A DNA stretch of 64,000 nucleotides, from NCBI GenBank assembly GCA_019636845.1, contig JAHBWV010000001.1:2170001-2234000 (forward strand). Reading direction: 5' to 3'. Within the stretch, counting starts at the first letter, position 1; every line of letters begins with the position of its first letter. Origin of the DNA: Phycisphaeraceae bacterium. Lineage in GTDB: Bacteria; Planctomycetota; Phycisphaerae; Phycisphaerales; UBA1924. Positions 1 to 8,473 of the stretch are shown in pieces. Both the position numbers and the translations under genes were made by a program. The notes beneath the pieces were generated by a model, which saw nothing but the letters and a program-made list of their open reading frames with translations, ran no database searches and was not told the origin of the DNA.

Positions 1-1151
1 GCAATCCCGCTGAGCAGATGAAGTACCACTACAAGAACGGGCAGGGGGACGAGTGCCTGTTTGTCCACTTCGGCTCGGGCGTCTGCCACACCATGATGGG
101 CACGCTCAAGTTCGGACCGAAGGACTACATCATCATTCCCAAGGGAGTGATCTATACGATCATCTGGGACAAGCGGAAGAACGGCCCCGACGGGAAGCCG
201 ACCGACGGGGGGCCTTCGATCCAGAACACTCCGTACGGGCGGGTGCTGCTCATCGAGACCGCGAACGGATCGCACATCGGCCCGCCGCCGAGGTATGTGT
301 CGAAGCAGACCGCCCAGTTTCTCGAGCATTCGCCGTATTGCGAGCGTGATCTGAGGATTCCCGAATACCCGCTCACATGGGACGAGAAGGGCGAGTTCGA
401 GGTGCGGATCAAGGCCCGCGACTTGGTCCACAGCTACATGTACCACTACCACCCGCTGGACGTCGTCGGGTGGGACGGATGCTACTACCCCTACATCTTC
501 AACATCGACGACTTCGCGCCGATCACGGGCAAACTCCACATGCCGCCGCCGATCCACCAGACGTTCGAGGCCCACAACTTCGTGATCTGCTCGTTCTGCC
601 CGCGCATGCTGGATTACCACCCTCAGGCGATCAAGGTGCCGTACAACCACTCGAACCTGGACTCGGATGAGGTCCTTTACTACGTCGAGGGGAACTTTGG
701 AAGCCGCAAGGGGATCGAAGTCGGCTCGCTGACGGCGCACCCCCAGGGAATCCCGCACGGCCCGCACCCCGGGACGATCGAGGCATCGCTGAGCGCGACA
801 TACACCGGCGAACTCGCGGTCATGTGCGACACGTTCCGACCGCTCCACCCGACCAAGGCCGCGCTGAAGATGGACGATGAGAAGTACCCGGCCTCGTGGC
901 AGGGCGAGCACTTCCCCGGCTTGACCTCTGGGCAGATCAAGATCGCGTCATCCGATTCTTCCAACGGGCATGCATCAGGAGGCGGCGAGAAGGTTCCCGT
1001 GTTCGAGCATCGCTCCGAGGCCAACGTGTGGGCTCCGAATACGCCGTCCGCGCCTCTCACCAAGACGAACGGACACTCTCGCGCCAACGGAAAGTCCAAA
1101 CAGGCCACGCCGAAGACGAGCGCGAAGAAGGCCTCCACAGCCAGAAAGTGA
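1..1151 (+). CDS. hmgA: Homogentisate 1,2-dioxygenase, 5'-truncated by window edge
   Basis: The reading frame is already open at the left edge (codons from base 3 read NPAEQ before the first Met at 18), so the N-terminus is missing. About 382 codons are visible. The family opens the ring of homogentisate to maleylacetoacetate in cytoplasmic tyrosine/phenylalanine catabolism, using Fe(II). The fold is a double cupin. The stretches VPYNHSNLDSDEVLYY and IPHGPHPG resemble the family's iron-binding His/Glu and His sites. The last ~50 residues are Ser/Lys/Ala-rich and look like a species-specific tail. The upstream pathway enzyme, 4-hydroxyphenylpyruvate dioxygenase, is at 60.4 kb. Family assignment is firm; metal ligand assignment is by pattern only. 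Confidence 0.85.
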   Translation, partial: NPAEQMKYHYKNGQGDECLFVHFGSGVCHTMMGTLKFGPKDYIIIPKGVIYTIIWDKRKNGPDGKPTDGGPSIQNTPYGRVLLIETANGSHIGPPPRYVSKQTAQFLEHSPYCERDLRIPEYPLTWDEKGEFEVRIKARDLVHSYMYHYHPLDVVGWDGCYYPYIFNIDDFAPITGKLHMPPPIHQTFEAHNFVICSFCPRMLDYHPQAIKVPYNHSNLDSDEVLYYVEGNFGSRKGIEVGSLTAHPQGIPHGPHPGTIEASLSATYTGELAVMCDTFRPLHPTKAALKMDDEKYPASWQGEHFPGLTSGQIKIASSDSSNGHASGGGEKVPVFEHRSEANVWAPNTPSAPLTKTNGHSRANGKSKQATPKTSAKKASTARK

Positions 1152-1213
1152 CGGGCAGCCGGTCAGAGAACGCCACGAACGAGTAATTGCGCCGCGACGG
1201 TGTGTTGCCGCCG

Positions 1214-4200
1214 TCAGCGGACAACGGTCTCGCGTTCGAGGTAGCGGACATCCGTCGCGCCGACGGCCTGCACGGGCAGCCCTCGCCCCTTTGTCCCTAC
1301 GGGGAAGATGTTGATCCCGCCGCTGGTTTCGCCGGTGATGTTGTTGTAGCCGATTCGACCCTGAAGGATCAGAGACTGCATCTCGCGATAGACAGTGAAG
1401 GATGTGGTCTGAAAATCACCCCGCTCGGTGTCATAGGCGACGTTGATTCCCATCATGTACTTCTGGGTGACCCTCGCGATCGCCCCTGCGTTGACGAATG
1501 TTGTGTCTTCGACGTTGATGTATCGCATCTCAACGTAGGAGGTAAGGTCGGGGTTGTGCTGGAGCGTCACGCCAGCAGACTCACGCGCGGGCTGATTGAG
1601 TTCGAGGTCGTAGATCATGTTGCCGCCGATGCCCACGGCGCTCGTCGCCTGCCATGTGGCATCGATCTGGAAGAACTCTCCGGGTTGCGAGTACTCGGGG
1701 CGATAATCGATGAACCGCCGGATGGGACTCTTCCTGTCCGCATCATCCGAGAACGTCGCGTACTCGACGTCGAGCGTCAGGAAATCGACAGTGTGCCATC
1801 TGCCCGCGCCGCCACGCTGCGTCTGCCAGGTCTGGTCGAGCCCGAGCCGGATCGCGGTGCCGTTCGCGAGATCCTCGACGGTTCCGTCATAGACGGGCAG
1901 ATTCGAGGCCTCCGTGTTCGTCCCGGCGGTCCAGAACGTCACCTTCGGCTCAACGATGTGGCGCACGCGGTGGATGTCGAAGAAAGCGGAGTCGATCTTG
2001 TTGTTCACCCGCTGGAAGGAGGTCGATGCGCGAGCGCCGACCGAGCCCCAGAGTCTGGTCTCATCGTCGTTGCCGGGTGAGAACTCATCGAACGAGTCGT
2101 CGTAAGCGGTCACACGCCCGACCATGAACGGCTGCACGTTGATCGCGCCGAAGCGAAGGCGAGTGTCGATCTCGTGGCGTGAGTCCAGACGCATCACGGC
2201 GTCCTCGGTGTATCCGGCATCTTCGAGCGTGTCCGCGAACGAGGCGTCGGGCCCGAATCCGAACGCCCGCTGCGACTTGGCCACCGTGGAGTATCCAAGG
2301 TCTCTGCCGGTCGACTCGCTGAATCGCATCGACATCCGCCCGAGCCGGTATTCGGAGTGGTACGAGAGAAGACCCGGAGCGATGTTCGGCAGCAGGTCGT
2401 CGGCGACACGCACGTACGTCGCCTCGGGGAGTTTGGTGACGTTGTATCCCTGGCTCTGCGTGAGATACTCGTTCGCAATGAAGTCGTTGATGTTGCCCTT
2501 GGCCTGGATCGTGAGCAACGAGTTCTCTCCGAGGCGTCGCGCGGTCGCGCTGGACGCGAACTCGCGCCGGGTCTCGCCCATCGACTCGAAGTACCCGTCG
2601 ATGAACGTCTCGTCTGAGATGAATGCTCCGTCGAGGAGAACCGACCACTGGTCGTTGATCTCCCACCGATGCTCGATGAGGAACATGCCACGGGTCTCTT
2701 CGTCAAAGTCCTTCTTCGCGCCTCCCTTGAGTGTGTCCCTTCCCATGTCCATCGCGACGAGGTAGCCGAACATGCTGCCCTGGGTGGATGGGGTGTCCCA
2801 GTCGATCGTCGATCCGATCGCCGGGCCTCGCTCGAAGTAGTAATCGAGCGCGATCTCGGCATCCACTCCCGATGTGCGTTCGAGCCCGAGCAGCGCATAG
2901 GCATCCCATGTCGTCTTGATCGCGCCGCCGGAACCCGACGAGCCGTCGAGAGCGACCTCACGGATTGGGATCGAGGACGGATCACCTCGGTATCGAGGGA
3001 ACCAGAAGACCGGCATGAACCCGATATTGCCGGTGATGTTTCTCGCGTCCGCGTAGGTCTCCGAGCCGGCCGGAGTCTCGCGTCTTGAGATAGTGATGGT
3101 CGACGTGCCGAGCGACAACTGAGGATTCAGGAATGCCGTGTTCGCGGCTTTCGCGCTCTGCGCGCTCCACTGGTTCGCGGATTCCTGCTTGAGTGCCTTG
3201 GCCCTGACGTACAAGGGCAGGGAACGCTCCGAGTCATAGGTCCAGAACATCGCGTCGAGCGTGATCGCGCGGTCGGCCTGGAAGTCGTAGAACATCGACG
3301 GGCCGCGGAACATGTAGCGATCGGAGCCGCGCCCGGATGGACGCTCGCCGATGACCTGCACTCCTCCTTCGAGATAGACGCCCCTGACGGTGTCCGCCTC
3401 AACGGTTGCAAGTTGGGTCAACGGGCCCGGCTTCAGGAAAGCCACGCCGCGATCTGCGCTGATCTGGATCGACCTTCCCGCGGCCCGATCCGTGTACTGA
3501 ACCAGCAAGGGTGACGAGAAGACGACGACATTCTCTTCCTCGCTCGCGACGATCGACACATCGCCCGCTCGCCCCGTCGAGAACGTGATGAGCCCTTTGC
3601 CCGGCGTGATCGCCTCAGACTGCTCCCCCGGTCCGATCGCATCGACGGCCTCGACGACCGGACCGATGTCCGATGGAGGTATCTCGGCGACCTGACGCAC
3701 CAGGGGCAGCACGAGCGAGCGCGAATCCGCCACCCCGGACGGCTCGCGTGCCCGGCTCGGGTCCGGCTCGACCGGCTCACGACCGCTCGGAGGAGGGAGA
3801 CGCGCATCGTCGCCGCCCGCGAGCTGCTGCGTCGGACCATCGACAACATCGCCCTCACGCGTCGGTCTCCGCGTGGGTGGCGGGATCGGGCGAGGCGGTG
3901 AGACGATCGCGACAAGTTGCTCACGCAGCGTCGACTCGCCCTCGGAGATCAACAGATCACTCGGTCTGGAACGGTCTATCCAGTCCCCCTTGAGGGTGAC
4001 GGCATCGGTCGTGATCACGCCCCGAACCGGAAGCCGATCCGCCGAGACGGCGAACACGGCATCGGCAGCGGGCGTGCGGACATGGTCGAAGTACACGAAG
4101 ACCTGGTACGTCCCCTCGGGGGTGACGCCGTCAGGACGGAGTTTCTGGATCCAGACTGCGGCCCCCTTGGCGTCGAACTCGTACGTGCCGAGCACGACAC

Positions 4201-4513
4201 GGACGTCACCCTTGAGCAGCACCCGCGTCACCGGACCCAAACCCGTTTCGCCGAATCCCGCCGACTCGCTCGGCTCTGACCAGGTCCAGATCCGCTGACC
4301 CCTGAACTCAACAGGTCCAGAGACCGCGGCAAGCGGGAGGCGAATCCCCGCGAATGAGCGCCCGCTGATGCGAGATCCATCCACTTGCTGCGGGGCGACG
4401 GCATCGATCGGCTGAGCGTCTGCGACGTCACCCATCTCTAGACCGACCGCCAGACCGACAAAGAGCGGCATGGAGCGGGCGAAGGTTGTGATCAATCGAG
4501 AACGGGGAGGCAC
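1214..4513 (-). CDS. lptD: LptD-like LPS-assembly outer-membrane protein
   Basis: 1,099 residues with a probable N-terminal signal peptide; Met15 (4471) is an alternative start. LptD with its lipoprotein partner inserts LPS into the outer leaflet of the outer membrane. Residues ~290-480 look like the OstA/LptA-type beta-jellyroll (phrases such as VRGVYLEGGVQVIGE). From ~480 on, long amphipathic beta strands suggest a barrel, and HRVRHIVEPKVTF resembles a segment typical of LptD barrels. It is ~300 residues longer than enterobacterial LptD, mostly because of a Pro/Arg-rich N-terminal region. I find no cysteine in the whole protein, so the disulfides used for E. coli LptD maturation are impossible. 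The 221 bases up to the glycogen debranching gene hold nothing I recognise. An unrelated large barrel protein cannot be fully excluded. Confidence 0.7.
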   Translation of the reverse strand: MPPRSRLITTFARSMPLFVGLAVGLEMGDVADAQPIDAVAPQQVDGSRISGRSFAGIRLPLAAVSGPVEFRGQRIWTWSEPSESAGFGETGLGPVTRVLLKGDVRVVLGTYEFDAKGAAVWIQKLRPDGVTPEGTYQVFVYFDHVRTPAADAVFAVSADRLPVRGVITTDAVTLKGDWIDRSRPSDLLISEGESTLREQLVAIVSPPRPIPPPTRRPTREGDVVDGPTQQLAGGDDARLPPPSGREPVEPDPSRAREPSGVADSRSLVLPLVRQVAEIPPSDIGPVVEAVDAIGPGEQSEAITPGKGLITFSTGRAGDVSIVASEEENVVVFSSPLLVQYTDRAAGRSIQISADRGVAFLKPGPLTQLATVEADTVRGVYLEGGVQVIGERPSGRGSDRYMFRGPSMFYDFQADRAITLDAMFWTYDSERSLPLYVRAKALKQESANQWSAQSAKAANTAFLNPQLSLGTSTITISRRETPAGSETYADARNITGNIGFMPVFWFPRYRGDPSSIPIREVALDGSSGSGGAIKTTWDAYALLGLERTSGVDAEIALDYYFERGPAIGSTIDWDTPSTQGSMFGYLVAMDMGRDTLKGGAKKDFDEETRGMFLIEHRWEINDQWSVLLDGAFISDETFIDGYFESMGETRREFASSATARRLGENSLLTIQAKGNINDFIANEYLTQSQGYNVTKLPEATYVRVADDLLPNIAPGLLSYHSEYRLGRMSMRFSESTGRDLGYSTVAKSQRAFGFGPDASFADTLEDAGYTEDAVMRLDSRHEIDTRLRFGAINVQPFMVGRVTAYDDSFDEFSPGNDDETRLWGSVGARASTSFQRVNNKIDSAFFDIHRVRHIVEPKVTFWTAGTNTEASNLPVYDGTVEDLANGTAIRLGLDQTWQTQRGGAGRWHTVDFLTLDVEYATFSDDADRKSPIRRFIDYRPEYSQPGEFFQIDATWQATSAVGIGGNMIYDLELNQPARESAGVTLQHNPDLTSYVEMRYINVEDTTFVNAGAIARVTQKYMMGINVAYDTERGDFQTTSFTVYREMQSLILQGRIGYNNITGETSGGINIFPVGTKGRGLPVQAVGATDVRYLERETVVR

Positions 4514-4734
4514 ACCGACCCTCAGTCAATCCCGCCGTGTTCGCATCCGATGCGGTGGTTCGGGAGGAGCGGATGCTACGATGCCAGAGCAGGAATCACA
4601 ACTCCACACCCGATTCCCCACCTGCTCATCCCGGAATACGGGTACAAGCCGGTGCCGAGCCCACAAGAAGGACCCAAAGCCGCTGGTTATCTCGCAAGAT
4701 CGCGGCTCCGGGGACAGGGCCTGAGAAGCACCTC

Positions 4735-6852
4735 TTATCGCCTCTTGGCGACCTTTCGCTTGTCCTTCGCACACTCGCCGATAGGCGACCCCTCTACACA
4801 CAGCACATCCCGGTCAAGGCGAAGGGCCTCGGCGACCGACCATGCCTGGAAAGGACATCCACGACCGACATGCGGAGGATCGCCATCGGCGATCTCGCTG
4901 ATGTGCCCCAGCCCGTCGAACGCCATGCTCGCGAGGAGTGGTTCGAGAAATCTCTCACGCGCCTCGCGTTTGGAGTCGGGCGTGCCGCCCCTGGTCCGAA
5001 CCCACGCCTCGACAAACGGTCCGATGAGATAGGGCCAGACCGTGCCCATGTGGTACGCACCGTCGCGCGCCAAGAGGTCTCCCTCGTAGCGCCCCCGATA
5101 GCCCGGATCGTCCGGAGCAAGGGATCGCGGGCCTTTCGGCGTCATAAGGGTGCGTTCCACGCGTTCTAGTACTCGAGCACAGATCGACTCGTTGACGAGC
5201 GCGAGCGGGAGCCCCCCCACCGCATAGAGTTGGTTCGGCCTGAACGACTCGTCCAGGACACCCGGCTTGTGATCGGCATCGACAACATCGCAGAGCCACC
5301 CCCGTTTCTCATCCCAGTACCGCTCGGCGAATGACTCCATGCCGATCGCAAACGCGGGATGCTCCGCGCCCGACACCTCTGCGTAGACACGCAGCGTATT
5401 GAGCCAGAGTGCCTGGAGTTCGACGGGCTTGCCGATACGAGGCGTCACGACCCAGTCGCCCACCTTCGCATCCATCCACGTCAGCTGAACGCCCGCGACG
5501 CCGGCCCGGATAAGGCCGTCTCGATCGAGCCCGATGCCGTACCGAGTGCCCCTTGAGTACCCCTCGACGACTTCGCTGATCGCCCGGATGATTGCCTTGC
5601 GGCTCTCCGCTCCCGCATGCTTCGCGGCTCTGGAAACGCCGAGATACGCGCCCGCCGCGAGAACAAACCAGAGCGAGGCGTCGGCCGCGTTGTACTCCGG
5701 CTCTGTCCCACGGTCGGGAAGGCGATTGGGCAGCATCCCCTCGGAAACGAGAGACGCCCAGGTCAGGAGGATGTCGCGTGCATCGTCGAGCCGCTCAGCG
5801 CCTCGCGTCAGACAAAGCCCGCGAAGAGAGATGAACGTGTCACGACCCCAGTCGGTGAACCATGGGTACCCCGCGATGATGGTCTTGCCCGCGGGCTCCT
5901 CGGACGAGGGCTGTCGTACAACGACATACGCATCCGCGGCTCGCTGCAACGGCCCCACGAACGCTGCGCGGCGAGTGCGTTCCGCACGCTTGATGCGATC
6001 CGCAAGCGAGACCGCGGCATTCGGTGTCCACTCGTGAGGATCATCATCGACCTTTGCCGAGAGCGCAAGCACAGCCGGCCCTTGAGTCAGATCCCAGCGC
6101 AGCACACCCGGAGATGCGAGATCCTCGACGCAGTCCTGACCCCGCGATCGCTCTTCTTCGTACAGAAAGCCGCGATACCAATCGGGTCGATGCTCGTAGT
6201 CACCGTTCGTGATCGCCACGATCGGCGGGATACCCGCGTACGGCTCCCACTGGATCCTCCCGCCCCAGATGTCCGAATCGAATCGGAACGCGGCGTTGGC
6301 GTGGTGCAGCGAGTGATAGTCGCGCCCGCTCATCAAGAGTCTCACGACAAGTTGAGCGGGACAATCCGAGTCGATGAGCGACCAAGTCAGGAGCGTCGTG
6401 GGCTCGCCGTGGCGAACCAGTCGCTCGTGCCTGATGCGCACCCCGGGCGCGGGCTGGATGTCCCACGTCGGCCACGGATCGATGCTGAAACCCTGAATCG
6501 AGGTCGTGACAATCGGGTGCGTGATACCCGGCGCGTAACGCTGCGATGTCAGCGGATAGACCTTTGTGCCGCACTCGATCCATGCCTCAAGCGTGTTCAC
6601 GAGGACGTAGCGTTCTACCGGCGGGCGAGCCGATGCCAGGAGCAACGCGTGGTATCGACGGGTATTGATGCCGGTCGCGGTGCCCGAGGCATATCCGCCC
6701 AGTCCATCCGGCTCGATCCATTCCGAACGGTCGTCGATAACACACGCCTGCCCCTGCGTGGTGGCCTTGCCATCTGGACGCTCACTCGCTCGGCGGGCTG
6801 CACTCTCTCTGCGGGTCATCGAAGGTCCTCCATTCGGAGTAGGATGACGCAA
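4735..6852 (-). CDS. Glycogen debranching enzyme (amylo-alpha-1,6-glucosidase family)
   Basis: 705 residues. The N-terminal domain (~40-270) has the family opening SEWIEPDGLGGYASGT, followed by NTRRYHALLLA. The C-terminal (alpha/alpha)6 domain carries GYPWFTDWGRDTFISLRG, EPEYNAADASLWF and YHMGTVWPYLIGPF, all typical of the archaeal/bacterial GDE family. The enzyme removes alpha-1,6 branches during cytoplasmic glycogen breakdown. The first 30 residues are Arg/Ser-rich and poorly conserved in type, so the true start may be Met12. Together with the GH63 (8.5 kb) and GH31 (19.2 kb) genes it suggests active alpha-glucan metabolism. The ends match a complete protein. Confidence 0.88.
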   Translation of the reverse strand: MRHPTPNGGPSMTRRESAARRASERPDGKATTQGQACVIDDRSEWIEPDGLGGYASGTATGINTRRYHALLLASARPPVERYVLVNTLEAWIECGTKVYPLTSQRYAPGITHPIVTTSIQGFSIDPWPTWDIQPAPGVRIRHERLVRHGEPTTLLTWSLIDSDCPAQLVVRLLMSGRDYHSLHHANAAFRFDSDIWGGRIQWEPYAGIPPIVAITNGDYEHRPDWYRGFLYEEERSRGQDCVEDLASPGVLRWDLTQGPAVLALSAKVDDDPHEWTPNAAVSLADRIKRAERTRRAAFVGPLQRAADAYVVVRQPSSEEPAGKTIIAGYPWFTDWGRDTFISLRGLCLTRGAERLDDARDILLTWASLVSEGMLPNRLPDRGTEPEYNAADASLWFVLAAGAYLGVSRAAKHAGAESRKAIIRAISEVVEGYSRGTRYGIGLDRDGLIRAGVAGVQLTWMDAKVGDWVVTPRIGKPVELQALWLNTLRVYAEVSGAEHPAFAIGMESFAERYWDEKRGWLCDVVDADHKPGVLDESFRPNQLYAVGGLPLALVNESICARVLERVERTLMTPKGPRSLAPDDPGYRGRYEGDLLARDGAYHMGTVWPYLIGPFVEAWVRTRGGTPDSKREARERFLEPLLASMAFDGLGHISEIADGDPPHVGRGCPFQAWSVAEALRLDRDVLCVEGSPIGECAKDKRKVAKRR

Positions 6853-6979
6853 GTACGCGCCCGGTTTCCGCGCTCACGAACCTCTTGCCGCAACACGTCT
6901 ATTCTATTCTCAATGAACCCCGATCATCGCCTCTGGAACACACCATGTGTGTGACGGGCCGAGCTGCGGAGAGCCGTCT

Positions 6980-8446
6980 TTGGCACAGAACAAGCCGGAA
7001 GGCCACACGCCACGCCTGTCGCCGCCCACGGGAATGCGCCCCGCCGAAGCCCGTGGTCGAGCTATCGAGTGCTACAACTCCGGGCGCTTCCAGGATGCCG
7101 CACGTTTCGCGCAGATCGCGTTGGGTGCAGCTCCAGCCAACGAAGGCCTGTTGCACATCCTGGGCGCGTCACTCGTCCGCACCGGGTCGATCGAACAGGG
7201 CACACAGATCCTTCGGAAACTCTGCCAAGGCGGCTGCCCTCATCCCGAGGCGTGGTGCGACCTTGCAAACGGACTCCGGGCACTCGAAGATATCGACGGC
7301 TCGCTCCACGCCCTCGACAAGGCCCTCTCCCTGCGCCCCCACTTTCCCCCGGCGGTGCGGGGCAAGGTGACGCTGCTCCACGCCCAGGGACGTGCCGCAG
7401 ACGCGGCCCCGATCATCGATGCCGCGATGCGTGCGCATCCGACCGATGTCTCGTGCGTGCTCGCCTTCGCAACGATCTCGCGCGAACTCGGACGCTCAGC
7501 GGAAGCGATCGAGCTGATGCTCCGCCATCTCCGTGGGGGAGCGGTGCCCGGTCCGCTGGCTCGCGCAGCCCACACACAGCTCGCACACCTGCTGGACGCC
7601 GAGCGACGCTATGACGAAGCGTTCGAGCATGCGACGCTGAGCGCGCAAGCCGGCGGCCCCATCCCGGAACAGGACGACTTCGGCCACACGATCGCGCAGT
7701 GGAGCAGAGCTCGCTACGACGCGACGCCCTCGACAGAGATCGCCGACCCACTCCCCGTGCTGGTCGTCGGCATGCCTCGCAGCGGCACAAGTCTTGTTGA
7801 GCAGATCCTGACATCGCATCCCGAGATTGGCGCGATCGGCGAGAGCCCCTCGCTCCCACGCATCGAGCAACACCTTCGCCAGAACGCATGGCCACTCGGC
7901 GAGGCCGGGCGTGCCGCGGGGCAGTATCTCAAGATGATGAGATCACGATCTCCTGGCAAGGCGCGGGTCGTGGACAAGCTTCCGGGCAACTACACAATCC
8001 TCGGACCGATCACCAAGCTGCTTCCTGGTGCATCGATCATCCATTGCGTGCGCGATGCACGCGACACGTGCCTCTCCTGCTACTTCCAGAACTTCGGCAG
8101 CGGCCACTCCTACGCGCGGGATCTCGTTGCGCTCGGGCGGAAGCACATCGCCTATCAGCGGCTGATGAGGCACTGGAGCACCACGCTCGGCATCTCAATG
8201 ATCGAGGTTTGCTACGAAGAACTCGTCGCAGATCTGGAGCGTGTGTCGCGTCTGATGCTCGCTCACGTCGGCGTGCCGTGGGATCCATGCGTCCTCAACT
8301 TCCACACCCTCAAGCGCCACGTCAGAACCGCGAGCGCAGGCCAGGTGCACAGGCCGCTCTTCACCTCATCCATCGGACGCTGGAAGAACTACGAGAGCCA
8401 CCTGAAGCCGCTGATCGACACACTGAATCAAGAGCCCGCGCAATAA
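6980..8446 (+). CDS. TPR-repeat sulfotransferase
   Basis: The frame is open from a GTG at 6947. I prefer the TTG at 6980, which has GGAGAG six bases upstream; ATG at 7034 is another option. The N-terminal ~220 residues are helical TPR-type repeats (for example AIECYNSGRFQDAARFAQIAL). The C-terminal half is a sulfotransferase domain starting VLVVGMPRSGTSLVEQIL, the PAPS 5'-phosphosulfate loop, with ARDTCLSCYFQNF further on. This architecture is common in planctomycetes and proteobacteria. The acceptor is unknown: protein tyrosine or a glycan are both possible. It is transcribed on its own, divergent from the debranching gene and convergent with the GH63 gene. Confidence 0.82.
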   Translation: MAQNKPEGHTPRLSPPTGMRPAEARGRAIECYNSGRFQDAARFAQIALGAAPANEGLLHILGASLVRTGSIEQGTQILRKLCQGGCPHPEAWCDLANGLRALEDIDGSLHALDKALSLRPHFPPAVRGKVTLLHAQGRAADAAPIIDAAMRAHPTDVSCVLAFATISRELGRSAEAIELMLRHLRGGAVPGPLARAAHTQLAHLLDAERRYDEAFEHATLSAQAGGPIPEQDDFGHTIAQWSRARYDATPSTEIADPLPVLVVGMPRSGTSLVEQILTSHPEIGAIGESPSLPRIEQHLRQNAWPLGEAGRAAGQYLKMMRSRSPGKARVVDKLPGNYTILGPITKLLPGASIIHCVRDARDTCLSCYFQNFGSGHSYARDLVALGRKHIAYQRLMRHWSTTLGISMIEVCYEELVADLERVSRLMLAHVGVPWDPCVLNFHTLKRHVRTASAGQVHRPLFTSSIGRWKNYESHLKPLIDTLNQEPAQ

Positions 8447-8473
8447 GCGGCGATCATCGCCCATGCAACTCGC

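Noticed and set aside
1187..2080. 297-codon plus-strand frame
   Set aside because: Antisense to the LptD-like gene; no ribosome binding site or domain.
5617..6954. 445-codon plus-strand frame
   Set aside because: Antisense to the glycogen debranching gene, with Arg-rich composition and no domain.
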